From contig JALGUJ010000005.1 in NCBI GenBank assembly GCA_029820945.1, positions 20,588-84,587 of the forward strand: 64,000 bases of DNA. The letters are read 5' to 3'. Made by a program: the position numbers and the translations under genes. The notes beneath the pieces were generated by a model, which did no database searches, was not told the DNA's origin, and saw only the letters and a program-made list of their open reading frames with translations. How positions within the stretch are numbered: position 1 is the stretch's first letter; each line of letters begins with the position of its first letter. Below are positions 28,001-36,200 of this stretch, piece by piece. The DNA is from Candidatus Zipacnadia bacterium (GTDB lineage: Bacteria > Armatimonadota > Zipacnadia > Zipacnadales > UBA5352).

Positions 28001-28951
28001 CTGGCGCTGCGCTGGTACGACTTCAGCCACGGCTGGATCTCCGGCGACCCGCGACAGACCCAGGTCATCGGCCAGCTTCGCGAGATCGCCGGCCGCTGGC
28101 TGGAGTGGGACCGCACACCCGACCCGCGGGGCATCGCGGTCGTCGTGGACGAGGACACGCCGGCGGCCTACCTGAGCCACGAGATCCAGGCGATGTACTG
28201 GCTGGTCTTCAAGCAGAAGCGCACATTCGAGCACGTGGGCGCGCCCTGGAGCATCTACCTGCTCGATGACGTCGTCTCCGGTCGCGTGCCAGGGGCGCAG
28301 GCCTACTTCTTCCTCAACTGCTTCCACATGACAGCCGAGGAGCGCGCCGCGCTGGAGGAGCTGAAGTCCGGCGGCCGCACGCTCGTCTGGCTCTACGCGC
28401 CCGGCTACATCGACGAGGACCTGGACGCGTCGCGCATCTCGGAGCTGACCGGGATGGACTTCGGGGAGATCGGGGAGATGCGCCCGTGGGCCATCGAGCT
28501 GGATCCGGCACATCCGTGGGCCGAGGGCATCGGCGAGGGCGAGAACCAGCAGCCGGGCATCGAGATCGGGCCGGTCTTCGTCCCGGACGAGGACGGCATC
28601 GAGGTCGTCGGCCGCTGGGCCGACGGCGAGCCGGGGCTGGCGGTGCGCAGGTTCGACGACTGGACGAGCGTTTACTCCGCGGGGCCGATCCTCTCCCCCA
28701 CGCTCCTCAAGCGCATCTGCCGCGAGGCCGGCGTCGCGGTGCGCGTGGATGGCGTCGAGCCGAGCTACGTGAGCCGCAACCTGATCGGGCTGCACGCGGC
28801 GGTGCCGCGGACCGAGACGGTGCGCTTCGACGAGCCGACGCGCGTCATCGACCTGGTGACCGGCGAGATCCTCGCGGCTGCGTGCACGGAGCTTGAGGTC
28901 GAGGTGCCGGGGCCGGGGACGCGGCTGCTCCGGACGCGGAGAGCTTACTGA
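25022..28951 (+). CDS. giant secreted GH42-like beta-galactosidase-family protein with N-terminal binding domains
   Basis: This 1309-residue protein starts at ATG 25022 after GGAGG (6 nt). A signal sequence ends near residue 20. Residues 20-160 and 165-320 are two beta-sandwich, carbohydrate-binding-like domains. Residues 325-490 (SAQWIWATATRGQDDAPACFRRTF, then MWLNEEE and WK-TDAGEGGWK-P-FDD-W) resemble the N-terminal jelly roll of GH78 alpha-rhamnosidases. A TIM barrel from about residue 620 carries PFMHYQELEV, SGVSWEWQHWG, FRRWVSERYETEEALRAAWQ and VMETDLRTHL, in GH42 order; the last Glu is a candidate nucleophile. A GATase-like trimerisation domain follows (VPGAQAYFFLNCF). Substrate is probably a plant side-chain galactoside or rhamnoside, by inference. 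Frames antisense to this gene are shadows. Confidence 0.8.
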   Translation: MRTLPATAGLIALCVIATPAEELIWRFDTEGDLEGWTPANFESVEVSSGMLRGVTQYDCMLTSPELNIPADQYTVVEFRASSSVTGSGEVFWHGPGEGFRDDVKRRHVLHASGEPRVYRSRVADVETWEGTIERIRLDLLNPAGARIALDYVRITTEPPGIVPNWSFEDDFDGDRLPDGWTIDAADAAWSAEVALQGDRSLMVEARRRDHEVASVTTTVELDRTGTYRLDAAAARIEGRPRRLSARLRFFDALGRETGQGPATVTKWERTEEGARVFGALETPRLAASAELSLLAESDGARVWWDAVELRHEADPVRACERPLENWSAQWIWATATRGQDDAPACFRRTFELPVAPERIERATAQITADDTYRMWLNEEEIAESADVDGWRTPEIVDLLPHLQAGTNCIAVEAHDVASAEGLLFEAHIVWPGGVLAILSDGSWKATDAGEGGWKDPRFDDGDWPVAEVIAGAGAEPWGPLPYTWFGPRETVALVAAEAPAQIEAGESLTVSATLSKLPSTAADHPVRLSLMQDGGEVLCWAWPVSAVTEKTEQGVAIGPLTVRTSRFFTPGAYQIALGFPRTRYEDQEGIGVAELRIRPPAVAEERPEVSVARHNGIPTLMIDGAPHPFMHYQELEVSRERIGNMAEAGVHLYFLRADDIGWKGPDSYDYSEWDAKITRLLTYDPDALVIPAFTLSGRHQQWWLDPHPDELALTQSGSDLVGIYHHAGRAISLASEAWRQESGEALRRFITHCRSSSYSTRIIGFLPASGVSWEWQHWGSVGDHEPTDYSAPMQAAFRRWVSERYETEEALRAAWQMPEITFETVAIPSVAQRDAADHMLFRDPKTSRYVIDFYRFFQDVMVDGILHYLAIIKDASDGEALAGTYYGYVVTMLGGARRAGDSGHMALSRVLDSELCDFLISPWDYSNRAVGEPTTIMSAVGSVLAHGKLWVMETDLRTHLVEDERQRGYGAPDHLTGTVSQLRRAFASTATKGLALRWYDFSHGWISGDPRQTQVIGQLREIAGRWLEWDRTPDPRGIAVVVDEDTPAAYLSHEIQAMYWLVFKQKRTFEHVGAPWSIYLLDDVVSGRVPGAQAYFFLNCFHMTAEERAALEELKSGGRTLVWLYAPGYIDEDLDASRISELTGMDFGEIGEMRPWAIELDPAHPWAEGIGEGENQQPGIEIGPVFVPDEDGIEVVGRWADGEPGLAVRRFDDWTSVYSAGPILSPTLLKRICREAGVAVRVDGVEPSYVSRNLIGLHAAVPRTETVRFDEPTRVIDLVTGEILAAACTELEVEVPGPGTRLLRTRRAY

Positions 28952-29089
28952 GCGACGCGTAGGGTGATGCGATGCCAAGCCAGGCCGATGACAGGCCTCC
29001 ATGGCCCATCGCGCGCAGGGAGCTGGTCGGGCAGCTCGGAACGGTCGTGAGAGATCGTGAACGACGAAACGCCGGGCCGGGATGGGACC

Positions 29090-29123
29090 TTCCGCTTCGC
29101 GGAACTCCTCGCTTCGCTCGGAG
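29090..29123. terminator. putative bidirectional terminator: two adjacent hairpins
   Basis: In the 247-nt gap between convergent genes, TTCCGC-TTC-GCGGAA (29090-29104) is a perfect 6-bp stem with a 3-nt loop. It is followed at once by a weaker CTCC...GGAG hairpin (29105-29123). No T-tract is present on either side. Confidence 0.4.
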
Positions 29124-29174
29124 CGGCCCCTCCTCAGGACACGACGCACCCGACCCCTTTGCCGTTGCCCACAA

Positions 29175-29195
29175 CTCGAAACCCAAAACCCGAAA
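29175..29195. repeat. heptamer repeat, three units
   Basis: CTCGAAA, CCCAAAA and CCCGAAA lie in tandem immediately before the stop of the PHP-domain gene; read on the minus strand they are TTTCGGG, TTTTGGG, TTTCGAG. Like the array at 2803-2837 they place a G-tract every 7 nt. Confidence 0.45.
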
Positions 29196-29198
29196 ACG

Positions 29199-30986
29199 CT
29201 ACTCGGCGTCCACCCAGATCGGGCTGGACCAGGCCATGACCGCGCGGTGCTGGATCATCTTCTCCTGCTGCACGCGCGCGTAGTACATCACGGGGCCGCC
29301 GAACTGCTCCGTGACGGTCGCCTCGAAGTCCAGCTCGTAAGGCCGCTCCTCGAAGACCTCGATGTACTCGCCGCTATAGCGGTTGAGGCGCAGCAACTCC
29401 ACGCGCGACAGCACGTCGGTCCCGTGGACCTCCAGGCGAATCTCCAGGTCGTCGCCGGTCCGCGCCGTCATCTCCCGGCCCATGGGCGTCCCGTTGATCG
29501 ACAGGTCCAGCAGGATGCGCTCGCCCGTGGTGCCGTAGCACTGCCGCCCGCGGATGGCCCGCCAGATGCCCTCGCGCGTCAGCTCATCGGCGAAGACCCC
29601 GGCGATACCCTCGAAGTCCATCCCGCCCTGACCGTAGTGGTCATCCGATGACGCGATGACGCCGAGCCGCTTACCCATGCGCCAGGCGTCCTGCGCGAAA
29701 TGCCCAGGCACCGAGCGGTTGGTGCGGCGCCCCGGCTTGTGCCAGCGGTTGAACTCATAGGCATTCACGTGATCCGGCTCGTAGCGTTCGCTCTGTCCGT
29801 GGTGAGAGTAGATCTCGAGCACGGGCGAGTAGCGCTCGTCGAGCTTGTCGAAGTCCACCGCCGTCGAGCCCGGCGGGCGGCCCCAGCCGATCGCCGTGTG
29901 ATGCGGGATGGTCATCGCATCCTCGGGGTCGAGCATGGCGTTCAGGCGCTCGATGTCGCCGTCGAACTCGGGCTTGAGGTAGCAGCGGCCCTCAGCGCCG
30001 CTGTAGTAGGTGTTGTAGTGTCCCGAGGGCGCGCCCAGCCCGTTCTCGTAGGCGACGAGAGCGACGAAGCGGCCAGGCTGGTTGTGCTCATTCGCCATCG
30101 CGACCAGCCGGTCCCAGGCCAGGATGGCGCTCTCCGCGTGATCGCAGACCGCGGCGAAGTCCAGGCCCGAGACGTCTCGCGCGTACTCGTACGGGAAGCG
30201 CCCGATCGCGTCGTGCGACCAGCGGGTATGGATGTGGGTGTCGCCCCAGTATGGCCCGCGCGGCTCCTGGGTGACGCGAATCGGGTTGCTCAGCACCTCG
30301 CGGTAGCTCAGGCGCTGCACGCCCTCGTCGTCGAGCGAGACCGCGACCCGGCAGCTCCCATGGAAGCGCAGCGGCTCGGTCATGGCCTCGCCATCGGGCC
30401 CGAGCAGCGCGTCGCCCTCATGCCGGGTCCCGGAGGCGTTCTCGTAGGGATCGAGCGAGACGATCAGCACGTGGAACGGCTCGCCGGGCGCGACGGACGA
30501 CGGCGCGATGACGCGCAGCCGGGCCTCCTGCTCCGGCCAGGTCACGATCTCCGGCAGCGGCTCGATGCGCTCGCCGTCAATCGCCACGTGCACGATCTCA
30601 GTCTCCGCCCGGCGGGAGGCCAGCGTGTTGCGCCAGTCCACGACGACCGTGCGGCCCGGCGGGACGGCCGCCTCTCTCACAGTGGCGCAGATACGCCGCC
30701 CATGCCGCGAGATCTCCGCGCCCGTGTCGAAGTCGCGCTCCTCGACGCGCACATCGAAGCGACAGCTCTCACCCGGCACATAGACCTGCAGGAACTCAGG
30801 CGCCGATGGGTCGTCGGTCTGATACTGCTTGGTGAAGCTGGCGCAATCGCGCATGGTCCACGACTGCGGGAACTGCACCTCGATCTCCGTGCCCGGCGCC
30901 AGCTCGCGGTCGGCACCCACCTCGACGCGCACGTCGCAGGGCTGGAGGACGGTGAACCTGTCGGGGACGACTCGTGCTGTCGCCAT
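29199..30986 (-). CDS. PHP-domain metal-dependent phosphoesterase-like protein
   Basis: This 595-residue protein starts at ATG 30986 after AGGAG (7 nt). The N-terminal 240 residues are beta-rich, without a known motif. The PHP domain begins at YWGDTHIHT (H251, H253) and continues with VCDHAE (D282, H283), TIPHHTAIGWG, EIYSHHG and VIASSDDHYGQGG, the ordered metal ligands of the trinuclear PHP fold. Long proteins with an N-terminal sandwich and this domain resemble the DUF3604 group. There is no signal peptide. It is 15 nt downstream of the deacetylase-like gene and cotranscribed with it. Phosphoesterase or amidohydrolase activity is predicted from the site; the substrate is unknown. Confidence 0.8.
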   Translation of the reverse strand: MATARVVPDRFTVLQPCDVRVEVGADRELAPGTEIEVQFPQSWTMRDCASFTKQYQTDDPSAPEFLQVYVPGESCRFDVRVEERDFDTGAEISRHGRRICATVREAAVPPGRTVVVDWRNTLASRRAETEIVHVAIDGERIEPLPEIVTWPEQEARLRVIAPSSVAPGEPFHVLIVSLDPYENASGTRHEGDALLGPDGEAMTEPLRFHGSCRVAVSLDDEGVQRLSYREVLSNPIRVTQEPRGPYWGDTHIHTRWSHDAIGRFPYEYARDVSGLDFAAVCDHAESAILAWDRLVAMANEHNQPGRFVALVAYENGLGAPSGHYNTYYSGAEGRCYLKPEFDGDIERLNAMLDPEDAMTIPHHTAIGWGRPPGSTAVDFDKLDERYSPVLEIYSHHGQSERYEPDHVNAYEFNRWHKPGRRTNRSVPGHFAQDAWRMGKRLGVIASSDDHYGQGGMDFEGIAGVFADELTREGIWRAIRGRQCYGTTGERILLDLSINGTPMGREMTARTGDDLEIRLEVHGTDVLSRVELLRLNRYSGEYIEVFEERPYELDFEATVTEQFGGPVMYYARVQQEKMIQHRAVMAWSSPIWVDAE

Positions 30987-31001
30987 CAGGAAGCTCCTCT
31001 G

Positions 31002-32432
31002 TCAGTCCGTCTTCGTCGCGGTCTTGAAGGTCCAGTACTGCCACTTCGCATGCCGGCGGATGGCCGAGAAGTCCAGCTCGTCCTTGCGGTCCTGGAACTG
31101 GATGTAGCCCATCGGCCAGCCCTGCGTCTCGATCGCCTCGTAGTGCCCCTCCCGCCACTCGTCGGGGAGATTCGGCGCATCAGGGATGAGGATGCGCTCC
31201 TCCTCGGACCGACGGATGGCGCGCGCCATCGCGACGAGGAACCCGCCGGGACCGACCTGCGTCTGGCCCACCCGGATACGGTGCGGCACGCGCGCGAAGT
31301 CGCGGATGAAGTGCTCGGCCTCAGTCGCGGCCTCGGCAAGCGCGTCGCGTCCCACCTCGCCGGGCCGGGTGTCCACCGGCTCCTCGGTGGGTCCGATGAT
31401 GCGGCGCAGCGGGGCCCTCCGGGAGGCCGCGCCACCCTCCGGCGCCCCCAGCGCATGGGCGAACACGCCGAACAGCTCGGCCGGCGAGAAGCTCTCACCG
31501 TCGAGCGTCACCATGGCCGGGCGGTCCGCCACCAGCTCCGCCAGTCGCCTCGTCTCCTCGGCCGTGACCCAGAGGCGCGTGGGGCGGTACTCCTCGTAGA
31601 ACTCGCGGAATGTCCGCGGCTCGATCTCGTCCTGCTCGGCGACCCAGCCGACCAGTTCGTCGGCGATCCACAGCAGCTCGTCGGTCAGCTCCTGCGGGAA
31701 GCGCTGCGGGGCGCGCCAGTCCCGCCGCGGCGGGTCAGCGCAGTGCCCCCACCAGTTGGGCTGCTCCCACCAGGTGTCGGCGATGAAGCGCGTCGGGTGG
31801 TTGACCCAGCCCAGCCGATAGGTGCCCTGCTCGAGGTGGCGCAGCACGTCCGCCCTGTGCCGCTCCAGCTTCTCCTGCGGCGTCTGGTCGAAGTCGTGGA
31901 GGTAGTCCTCATACATCTGCCGGGGGTTGGCGATCTGGAGCTGGTTGCAGTACCAGACGGGCGTCGGATCGCTGTTGTGAAAGACCGGGCCGTAGGCGTG
32001 CACGCCCAGGCCCAGCCGCGCGTGCGCCACCATGACCTGCGGCGTCCAGTCGCCGTAGTTGCGGAGCTGCGTGACCGGGCGCTGCCCGAAGACCTCGCCG
32101 ATGTCCGCGATCCCGCGCGACTCCTCGGCCAGCAGCCGGTCCACCGCGGCGTCCCAGCTCTGCTCGCTCACCCATGCAGGCATGTGGCGCGGGTCATAGC
32201 GCCAGTTCGGCAGGATGAAGTGGTGGTCGGAGTGGTAGCCCACCTCGTGCTCCTTTAGGGCCTCCACGACATCGTCGCGGCCGCAGAAGTGCACGAAGCG
32301 CGCCTTCTCGCCCACCAGCCCGAAGACCGCGGGCACACCGTGCCTGGAGTGGATCTGCGCCAGGCGCAGCAGCGCGTCGTTCGACGCCGGGTCGATGTAG
32401 TCCTCGGTGTCGAAGCTGAAGATCATCTCCAT
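31002..32432 (-). CDS. NodB-fold polysaccharide deacetylase-like protein, metal site intact
   Basis: This 476-residue protein starts at ATG 32432, 6 nt after GGAGG. It opens with the motif-1 strand FSFDTEDY (D8, D11) and has motif 2 as HSDHH (H67 and H71 fit HSxxH), so the metal site of carbohydrate esterase family 4 is present. It then runs about 400 residues beyond the usual NodB domain, with a C-terminal region shared with its paralogue at 18701-20170 (including an R-IGPTEEP / VLGPTEEP block). No signal peptide is seen. Deacetylation of a sugar is plausible; cytoplasmic location suggests an oligosaccharide or sugar-nucleotide substrate. It precedes the PHP gene by 15 nt. Confidence 0.75.
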   Translation of the reverse strand: MEMIFSFDTEDYIDPASNDALLRLAQIHSRHGVPAVFGLVGEKARFVHFCGRDDVVEALKEHEVGYHSDHHFILPNWRYDPRHMPAWVSEQSWDAAVDRLLAEESRGIADIGEVFGQRPVTQLRNYGDWTPQVMVAHARLGLGVHAYGPVFHNSDPTPVWYCNQLQIANPRQMYEDYLHDFDQTPQEKLERHRADVLRHLEQGTYRLGWVNHPTRFIADTWWEQPNWWGHCADPPRRDWRAPQRFPQELTDELLWIADELVGWVAEQDEIEPRTFREFYEEYRPTRLWVTAEETRRLAELVADRPAMVTLDGESFSPAELFGVFAHALGAPEGGAASRRAPLRRIIGPTEEPVDTRPGEVGRDALAEAATEAEHFIRDFARVPHRIRVGQTQVGPGGFLVAMARAIRRSEEERILIPDAPNLPDEWREGHYEAIETQGWPMGYIQFQDRKDELDFSAIRRHAKWQYWTFKTATKTD

Positions 32433-32655
32433 GGCATGCCTCCGAATCGCTTCCACTCCGGGAGAGTCACTGCGTCGGGGCGGAGGTTCGACGCGACGCG
32501 GCCGGGAGCCTGCGTCGAGGGGACACCGGTTGAGCGTCTCCGGGCCCAGACACTTCCGGGAGATGGAGCCGCTCCGCCGGGGGGGCCTACTGAGGAACGG
32601 ACCGACGCGACGCGTGGCAGGCCGCACGGGGACACCGACGGAATGTGAGCGGCCC

Positions 32656-33948
32656 TCACCCTCCCCCGGTCTCCTGGAGAAGCCGCACGGCCTTGAGATA
32701 CCTGGCGACCCTGTCTACATGCCCGACGAGTTGTCGGACATTCCCCTGCTGAGTCGGCCAGGACCCCAGGGAGCCGTCAGGGGCGCAGACCTCCCGGACG
32801 TACTCCTCCTCGGCCTCGACCAGTTCCCGCGCCTGCTGCAGTGACATCGGCGCGGACTCCTCGGCAATGAGCGCCAGGCGGCCGATCTCCTGCAGCCGCT
32901 CCCAGCGTGCCAGCCGCGTCTCGAAGGGCAAGCTCCCCCACTGCGCGTAACCAGGGTAGAGCCCCTCGTCGCGCTCGTAGCGAACCCAGGGCTCGCACTC
33001 TATCGCGGCGTAGAGCGGCCTGCCGGTCTTCACCTCGTAGAAGCGCGCCCACTCATTCGGCCCCGTGCGGGCCCGATCCAGCCATGCCAGCGCGGCCGGG
33101 ATGGGCTGCAGGTAGCGGGGATCGCCGGTCAGCAGGTGGATGTCGATGAGCACATCGATGACGTCCGCGGAGCGTGCACCGCAGGCGCAGGGCGGCTCGA
33201 AGCGTCTCCCCCACGCGGGCCGATAGTCGAAGTCGTAGTGCTGCGCCCAGCCGGGCGTGGGCTCCTCGAGCTGGTGGTCGATCAGCCACTGCCCGGTGCG
33301 CTCGACGGCCTCCAGGTAGCGCGGATCGCTGGAGTGCCTGTAGACCAGCATCAACTCCCGGACCGAGGAGATGGTCACCCGGTCGTTGAGCATGGGCAGC
33401 TCCAGGTAGCTCCGGGGTGGAGCGGGGTAGTCCGAGTGCCAGGCGCCATCGGGATGCTGGGCCGAGAGGGTGAACTCGGCGGTCTCGAGAGCGCTGCGCA
33501 GGTAGCGCTCGTCGCCTGTGTAGTCGAAGGCCTGCAGCACGACGCGCTGGGCCTTGAAGCTGCGGGAGTTGCGGAAGGTCATGCGCCCGGTCTGCGTCTC
33601 CTGGGCATCGACCCGCTTGCGGAAGGCCACGCGGCTGTATCCGCCCTCGGGCTGCTTCATCGCCACGCAGAGGTCGGCCACGGCCAGGAAGCCCTGCAGG
33701 AAGCGCTCCTCCCCGGTGGCATCGTAGGCGGCGGAGAAGATGGCGGCATAGACGGGCGGGCGCTCCGTCTCGTAGAGGTTGGCCTGCGTCATGCGGTCGA
33801 TGTCCGCCACGCCGTCGGGCATGTCGCGCGCGGCCAGGGCATCGACCGCCGCCACGAGCGCCTCCCTCGCGAGCGTCGGCGTGTCCGTGGCCTGGCTGTG
33901 CGCGCCGTCGCCCACCAACAGGATGGCGGCGAGTGTGAGGAGCTTCAT
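32656..33948 (-). CDS. secreted pectate lyase, polysaccharide lyase family 10-like
   Basis: This 430-residue protein starts at ATG 33948 just after GGAGG (5 nt) and has a signal peptide ending at AHS before QATDTP. The alpha-helical toroid repeats are visible, with LSAQHPDGAWHSDYPAPPRSYLE, NDRVTISSVRELMLVY, and GWAQHYDFDYRPAWGRRFEPP followed by CACGARS. These parallel the PL10 signature segments QYP-GGWPQ, FNDDAM and WAQQ-D-LEPA-ARAFEPPS-SG. PL10 enzymes cut polygalacturonate with calcium. The cysteine pair after FEPP differs from the usual Ser-Leu. It stands between the PHP/deacetylase pair and an oxidoreductase gene, with gaps over 130 nt, so it probably has its own promoter. Confidence 0.75.
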   Translation of the reverse strand: MKLLTLAAILLVGDGAHSQATDTPTLAREALVAAVDALAARDMPDGVADIDRMTQANLYETERPPVYAAIFSAAYDATGEERFLQGFLAVADLCVAMKQPEGGYSRVAFRKRVDAQETQTGRMTFRNSRSFKAQRVVLQAFDYTGDERYLRSALETAEFTLSAQHPDGAWHSDYPAPPRSYLELPMLNDRVTISSVRELMLVYRHSSDPRYLEAVERTGQWLIDHQLEEPTPGWAQHYDFDYRPAWGRRFEPPCACGARSADVIDVLIDIHLLTGDPRYLQPIPAALAWLDRARTGPNEWARFYEVKTGRPLYAAIECEPWVRYERDEGLYPGYAQWGSLPFETRLARWERLQEIGRLALIAEESAPMSLQQARELVEAEEEYVREVCAPDGSLGSWPTQQGNVRQLVGHVDRVARYLKAVRLLQETGGG

Positions 33949-34087
33949 CAGTGCCTCCCGGGCATCAGTGGGTTCGAGGACGGCCGGACCCCTCCAGCCG
34001 GACACAGTCAGAAACCGCGCCTGCCGGCCGAACCCCGCCGGCGCCCTGCCACGGCCGGCCCCGATGCGTTCTCGCGTTCGCTGCGGA

Positions 34088-35128
34088 CTACACCTCGAGC
34101 TCGTCGAGCTTCACCGGCCGGCCCTCCGCCAGCGACTTCTCGATGGCGAACATGACGCGGTGGGTCTTGAAGGCCTCCTCGAAGTTGATGATCGACTCGC
34201 GGTCCTCGAGGACGCACTCCATGAACTCGTCGATCTGCGGCGGGTACGGGTGGTCGAGGACGTCCCCCGACTCGGCCTGCGCTGTGGGCGTGGTCATCCA
34301 CTCATCCGCGCGCAGACCCTCGATCTGCGTGGACCAGAGGCGGTCGTTCCAGAGCGTGCCCTCGCTGCCCACCAGGTGGATGTTGAAGACGTAGGGCTGG
34401 CGGCAGTCCACGCACGAGGTGATCTTGCCGTGCGCCCCGTCGGCGAAGCTGAGGATGGCCGTAGAGGTGCTGTCGTACTCGTAAGGCTGCGCCCAGTCGG
34501 CAGAGGACTTGCTGGAGTAGGCGTAGACCTCCTCGACCTCGCTGTCGGCGAACGCGACGATGGCGTCAAGGGCGTGGCAGCCGGCGGTGATCAGCGCGCT
34601 GCCGCCCATGTCCTTCCTGACGTTCCACTCGAACTGCCCGTACCACGGGCCGATGCCGTGGTAGTAATCGATCTCGAAGAAGTGCACGTCGCCGAGCAGG
34701 CCCTGCGCCATGACCGACTGGATGAGCTGGAAGTGGGGGATGAAGCGCAGCTCGAAGTAGACGGTGGTCTTGACGCCCGCCGCCTGCACCGCGTCGCGCA
34801 TCGCCAGCAAGTCATCGTAGTTGATGGCCAGCGGCTTCTCGATCATGATGTGCTTGCCGGCCTCCGCGGCTCTGATGGTCTGGTCGGCGTGGACGGGATG
34901 GGGCGTGCAGATATCGACGACGTCCAGCCCGGGGTGTTGCAGGAACTCATCGTAGTCGTGATACAGCGTCGCGGCCGGGCCCCCCGTCATCTCCACGATC
35001 TGGTCCTCAGTGAGGTCCTTGCTCGAGCAGAGCGCGTCAACGACGCAGTTCGGGTTTGCGTTGAACGCGGGCAGATGCCCACTGGCGGCCCAGCCAAGTC
35101 CAACGACTCCAACCTTGATCTCGGCCAT
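34088..35128 (-). CDS. Gfo/Idh/MocA family NAD(P)-dependent oxidoreductase
   Basis: This 346-residue protein starts at ATG 35128 behind GGAGGTGA. The Rossmann fingerprint VGVVGLGWAASGH is at the N-terminus. VDICTPHPVHADQTIRAAEAGKHIMIEKPLA contains the EKP motif with the conserved Lys, and GCHALD-IVAF is the usual His-Asp segment in the C-terminal alpha/beta domain. Such enzymes oxidise or dehydrate sugars and inositols with NAD(P). No signal peptide is visible, so it is cytoplasmic. A 20-bp dyad sits 77 bp upstream. The sugar it uses cannot be read from the sequence. Confidence 0.9.
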   Translation of the reverse strand: MAEIKVGVVGLGWAASGHLPAFNANPNCVVDALCSSKDLTEDQIVEMTGGPAATLYHDYDEFLQHPGLDVVDICTPHPVHADQTIRAAEAGKHIMIEKPLAINYDDLLAMRDAVQAAGVKTTVYFELRFIPHFQLIQSVMAQGLLGDVHFFEIDYYHGIGPWYGQFEWNVRKDMGGSALITAGCHALDAIVAFADSEVEEVYAYSSKSSADWAQPYEYDSTSTAILSFADGAHGKITSCVDCRQPYVFNIHLVGSEGTLWNDRLWSTQIEGLRADEWMTTPTAQAESGDVLDHPYPPQIDEFMECVLEDRESIINFEEAFKTHRVMFAIEKSLAEGRPVKLDELEV

Positions 35129-35205
35129 CTCCGTCACCTCCGGTATGACTTGCCCCCGGCCCTCGAGGTCGCCGGGATGTCGCTCGCCGCTCATCCGGCA
35201 ACGCC

Positions 35206-35225
35206 GTGTATTCGCCGGAGTACAC
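35206..35225. promoter_or_regulatory. candidate operator dyad upstream of the oxidoreductase gene
   Basis: The 20-bp sequence fits GTGTANTC-N4-GANTACAC, with 7 of 10 positions per arm symmetric. It lies in the 139-nt gap between cysK and the oxidoreductase gene, 77 bp before the latter's ATG. This size and symmetry suit a LacI- or GntR-type dimer. No regulator gene is nearby. Confidence 0.35.
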
Positions 35226-35267
35226 ACCTGACCCTCCCCCCACGCCGACCTACGCGAGTGATCCGCG

Positions 35268-36170
35268 CTAGATAAGGGCCGTCGAGAAGTAGCGCTCCAC
35301 GCGGTCGGGCAGGACGGTGGCGATGATGCTGCCCGGCGCCAGCTCGCGCGCCAGCCTGCGCGCGGCCCAGACGTTCGCGCCGGACGAGGTGCCGACCAGG
35401 AGGCCCTCGTCGCGCGCAAGCCGCCGCGTGGTCCGTATTGCGTCATCGTCCGTCACCGTGATGACCTCGCTGATGATCGATGTGTCCAGGATGGGCGGCA
35501 CGAAGCCATCCCCGATGCCGGGGATGCGGTGCAGGCCCGGCTCGTGACCGAGCAGCGCCGCCGCGTTGGCCGGCTCCACCGCCACCAGATGCACGGCCGG
35601 ATTATGCTCGCGCAGGAACTTGCCGACGCCCGCGAAGGTGCCGCCCGAGCCTATCCCGGCCACGAAGGCGTCCACACGGCCCTGCAGGTCCAGCCAGATC
35701 TCGGGCCCCGTCTGATCGTAGTGCACCGCGGGGTTGTCCGGGTTCTCGAACTGCTGCAGGCAGACAGCCCCCTCAATCTCCGCCACCAGCTCCTGGGCGC
35801 GGTCGCAGGAGCCCTCGATGTTGGCCTCCTTCGGTGTCAGCTCAAGCTCCCCGCCGAAGGCGGTGATGATCTTCTTGCGCTCCTCGCTCATGTCCTCGGG
35901 CATGACCACGATCACGCGGTAGCCCTTCTGCACCCCGACCAGCGCCATGGCGATGCCGGTGTTCCCCGATGAGGGCTCCACGATCGTGGAGCCGTCCCCC
36001 AGCTCGCCGCGCTGCTCCGCGGCCTCGATCATGCGCACCGCCACGCGGTCCTTGATGGAGCCGCCGGGGTTCAGGTACTCCGCCTTCGCCCAGACCTCAC
36101 ACGGCCCGTCGCACTCGATGGACACGATGGGGGTATTACCGATCGCCTCGAGGATGCTTCTGCACCTCAA
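35268..36170 (-). CDS. cysK: cysteine synthase (O-acetylserine sulfhydrylase), TTG start
   Basis: This 300-residue PLP enzyme has the PLP-lysine loop NPGGSIKDR near residue 40, the SSGNTG substrate loop near 67, and the phosphate-binding GIGSGGTFAGVG. Length and order match CysK/CysM, which make cysteine from O-acetylserine and sulfide. The start is TTG 36170, with GGAG 9 nt upstream; the encoded MRCRSILEAIGNTP aligns with normal CysK N-termini, and no ATG or GTG fits. It follows fpg by 30 nt and shares its promoter. CysK versus CysM specificity is not decided. Confidence 0.92.
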   Translation of the reverse strand: MRCRSILEAIGNTPIVSIECDGPCEVWAKAEYLNPGGSIKDRVAVRMIEAAEQRGELGDGSTIVEPSSGNTGIAMALVGVQKGYRVIVVMPEDMSEERKKIITAFGGELELTPKEANIEGSCDRAQELVAEIEGAVCLQQFENPDNPAVHYDQTGPEIWLDLQGRVDAFVAGIGSGGTFAGVGKFLREHNPAVHLVAVEPANAAALLGHEPGLHRIPGIGDGFVPPILDTSIISEVITVTDDDAIRTTRRLARDEGLLVGTSSGANVWAARRLARELAPGSIIATVLPDRVERYFSTALI

Positions 36171-36200
36171 CTGCGTTCACTCCAGTCGGTCAGGTTCGCG

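Noticed and set aside
25895..29149. Long open frame (over 1000 codons) on the minus strand
   Set aside because: It is antisense to the GH42-like gene; GC-rich third positions keep the opposite frame open. Composition is Arg/Ala/Gly-biased with no motif, signal or ribosome site.
29161..29200. Telomere-like repeat
   Set aside because: The three TTTYGGG-like units are too few and too degenerate; a short intergenic heptamer repeat is a simpler reading.
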